DNA of 5,961 bases from assembly GCA_019090365.1 (NCBI GenBank), contig JAHRWC010000031.1, forward strand, positions 1 to 5,961, written 5' to 3'. The notes under the pieces are model-generated. The model was not told where the DNA came from. It ran no database searches and saw only the letters and a list, made by a program, of their open reading frames with translations. Numbering within the stretch: the stretch's first letter is position 1; the number at the start of each line of letters is the position of its first letter. A program made the position numbers and the translations under genes. This document shows positions 5,931 to 5,961 of this stretch, piece after piece. Source of the DNA: Flavobacteriaceae bacterium. GTDB taxonomy: Bacteria > Bacteroidota > Bacteroidia > Flavobacteriales > Flavobacteriaceae.

Positions 5931-5961
5931 TGTCTCTTATACACATCTGACGCTGCCGACG
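5930..5961. other. Illumina Nextera adapter, not genomic
   Basis: CTGTCTCTTATACACATCT at 5930-5948 is the reverse complement of the 19-bp Tn5 mosaic end used in Nextera libraries, and GACGCTGCCGACG at 5949-5961 is the adjoining reverse-complemented adapter. The match is complete over 32 bases and its GC content jumps relative to the surrounding DNA. These bases should be trimmed; the true sequence ends at 5929 or 5930. Confidence 0.98.

Noticed and set aside
5930..5948. Tn5/IS50-type mosaic end as a natural transposon terminus
   Set aside because: It is followed exactly by synthetic adapter bases and then the end of the sequence, with no transposase or duplicated target site.

Overview
The window is AT-rich, uses TAA as the stop of all six complete genes, has start codons without clear Shine-Dalgarno sequences, and shows TAnnTTTG-type promoter -7 elements. 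Together with a C-terminal type IX secretion (T9SS) sorting domain on the largest protein, this points to a Bacteroidota member, most likely a Flavobacteriia/Flavobacteriaceae species. The last 32 bases (5930-5961) are not genomic. They match the Illumina Nextera transposon end plus the read-1-side adapter in reverse complement, so the right edge is an untrimmed assembly end.

Left part, + strand: a small lipoprotein with a C-terminal half resembling the lambda Bor family is followed after 6 nt by a 519-residue cytoplasmic FAD-linked oxidoreductase of the VAO/aldonolactone-oxidase type. These two look like an operon. After about 100 nt holding a promoter and a start-proximal hairpin comes a separately transcribed, lipid-anchored mono-heme cytochrome c.

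Middle, - strand: a LysE-type six-helix exporter converges on the cytochrome gene with 8 nt between the stops, and an 8-bp inverted repeat spans the junction. The exporter lies 23 nt downstream of a secreted YHS-domain protein, so YHS then LysE probably form a two-gene operon. A 212-nt gap follows, with an AT-rich hairpin and a 12-bp palindrome but no gene.

Right part, - strand: a secreted M1-family zinc metallopeptidase of 638 residues with signal peptide, HExxH-x18-E zinc site and T9SS sorting domain, probably a secreted aminopeptidase used in peptide scavenging. Upstream of it a 200-nt region runs into palindromic operator-like DNA, a good -7 element and the first nine codons of a divergent gene cut off by the adapter.

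The genes mostly look like ordinary accessory and housekeeping functions of a flavobacterium. I see no phage, IS element, CRISPR array, tRNA or rRNA, and no convincing new multi-gene system. The points most worth checking are the adapter at the end, the Bor-like lipoprotein/FAD-oxidase pair, the loss of the usual flavin-linking histidine in the oxidase, and the YHS-LysE pair.
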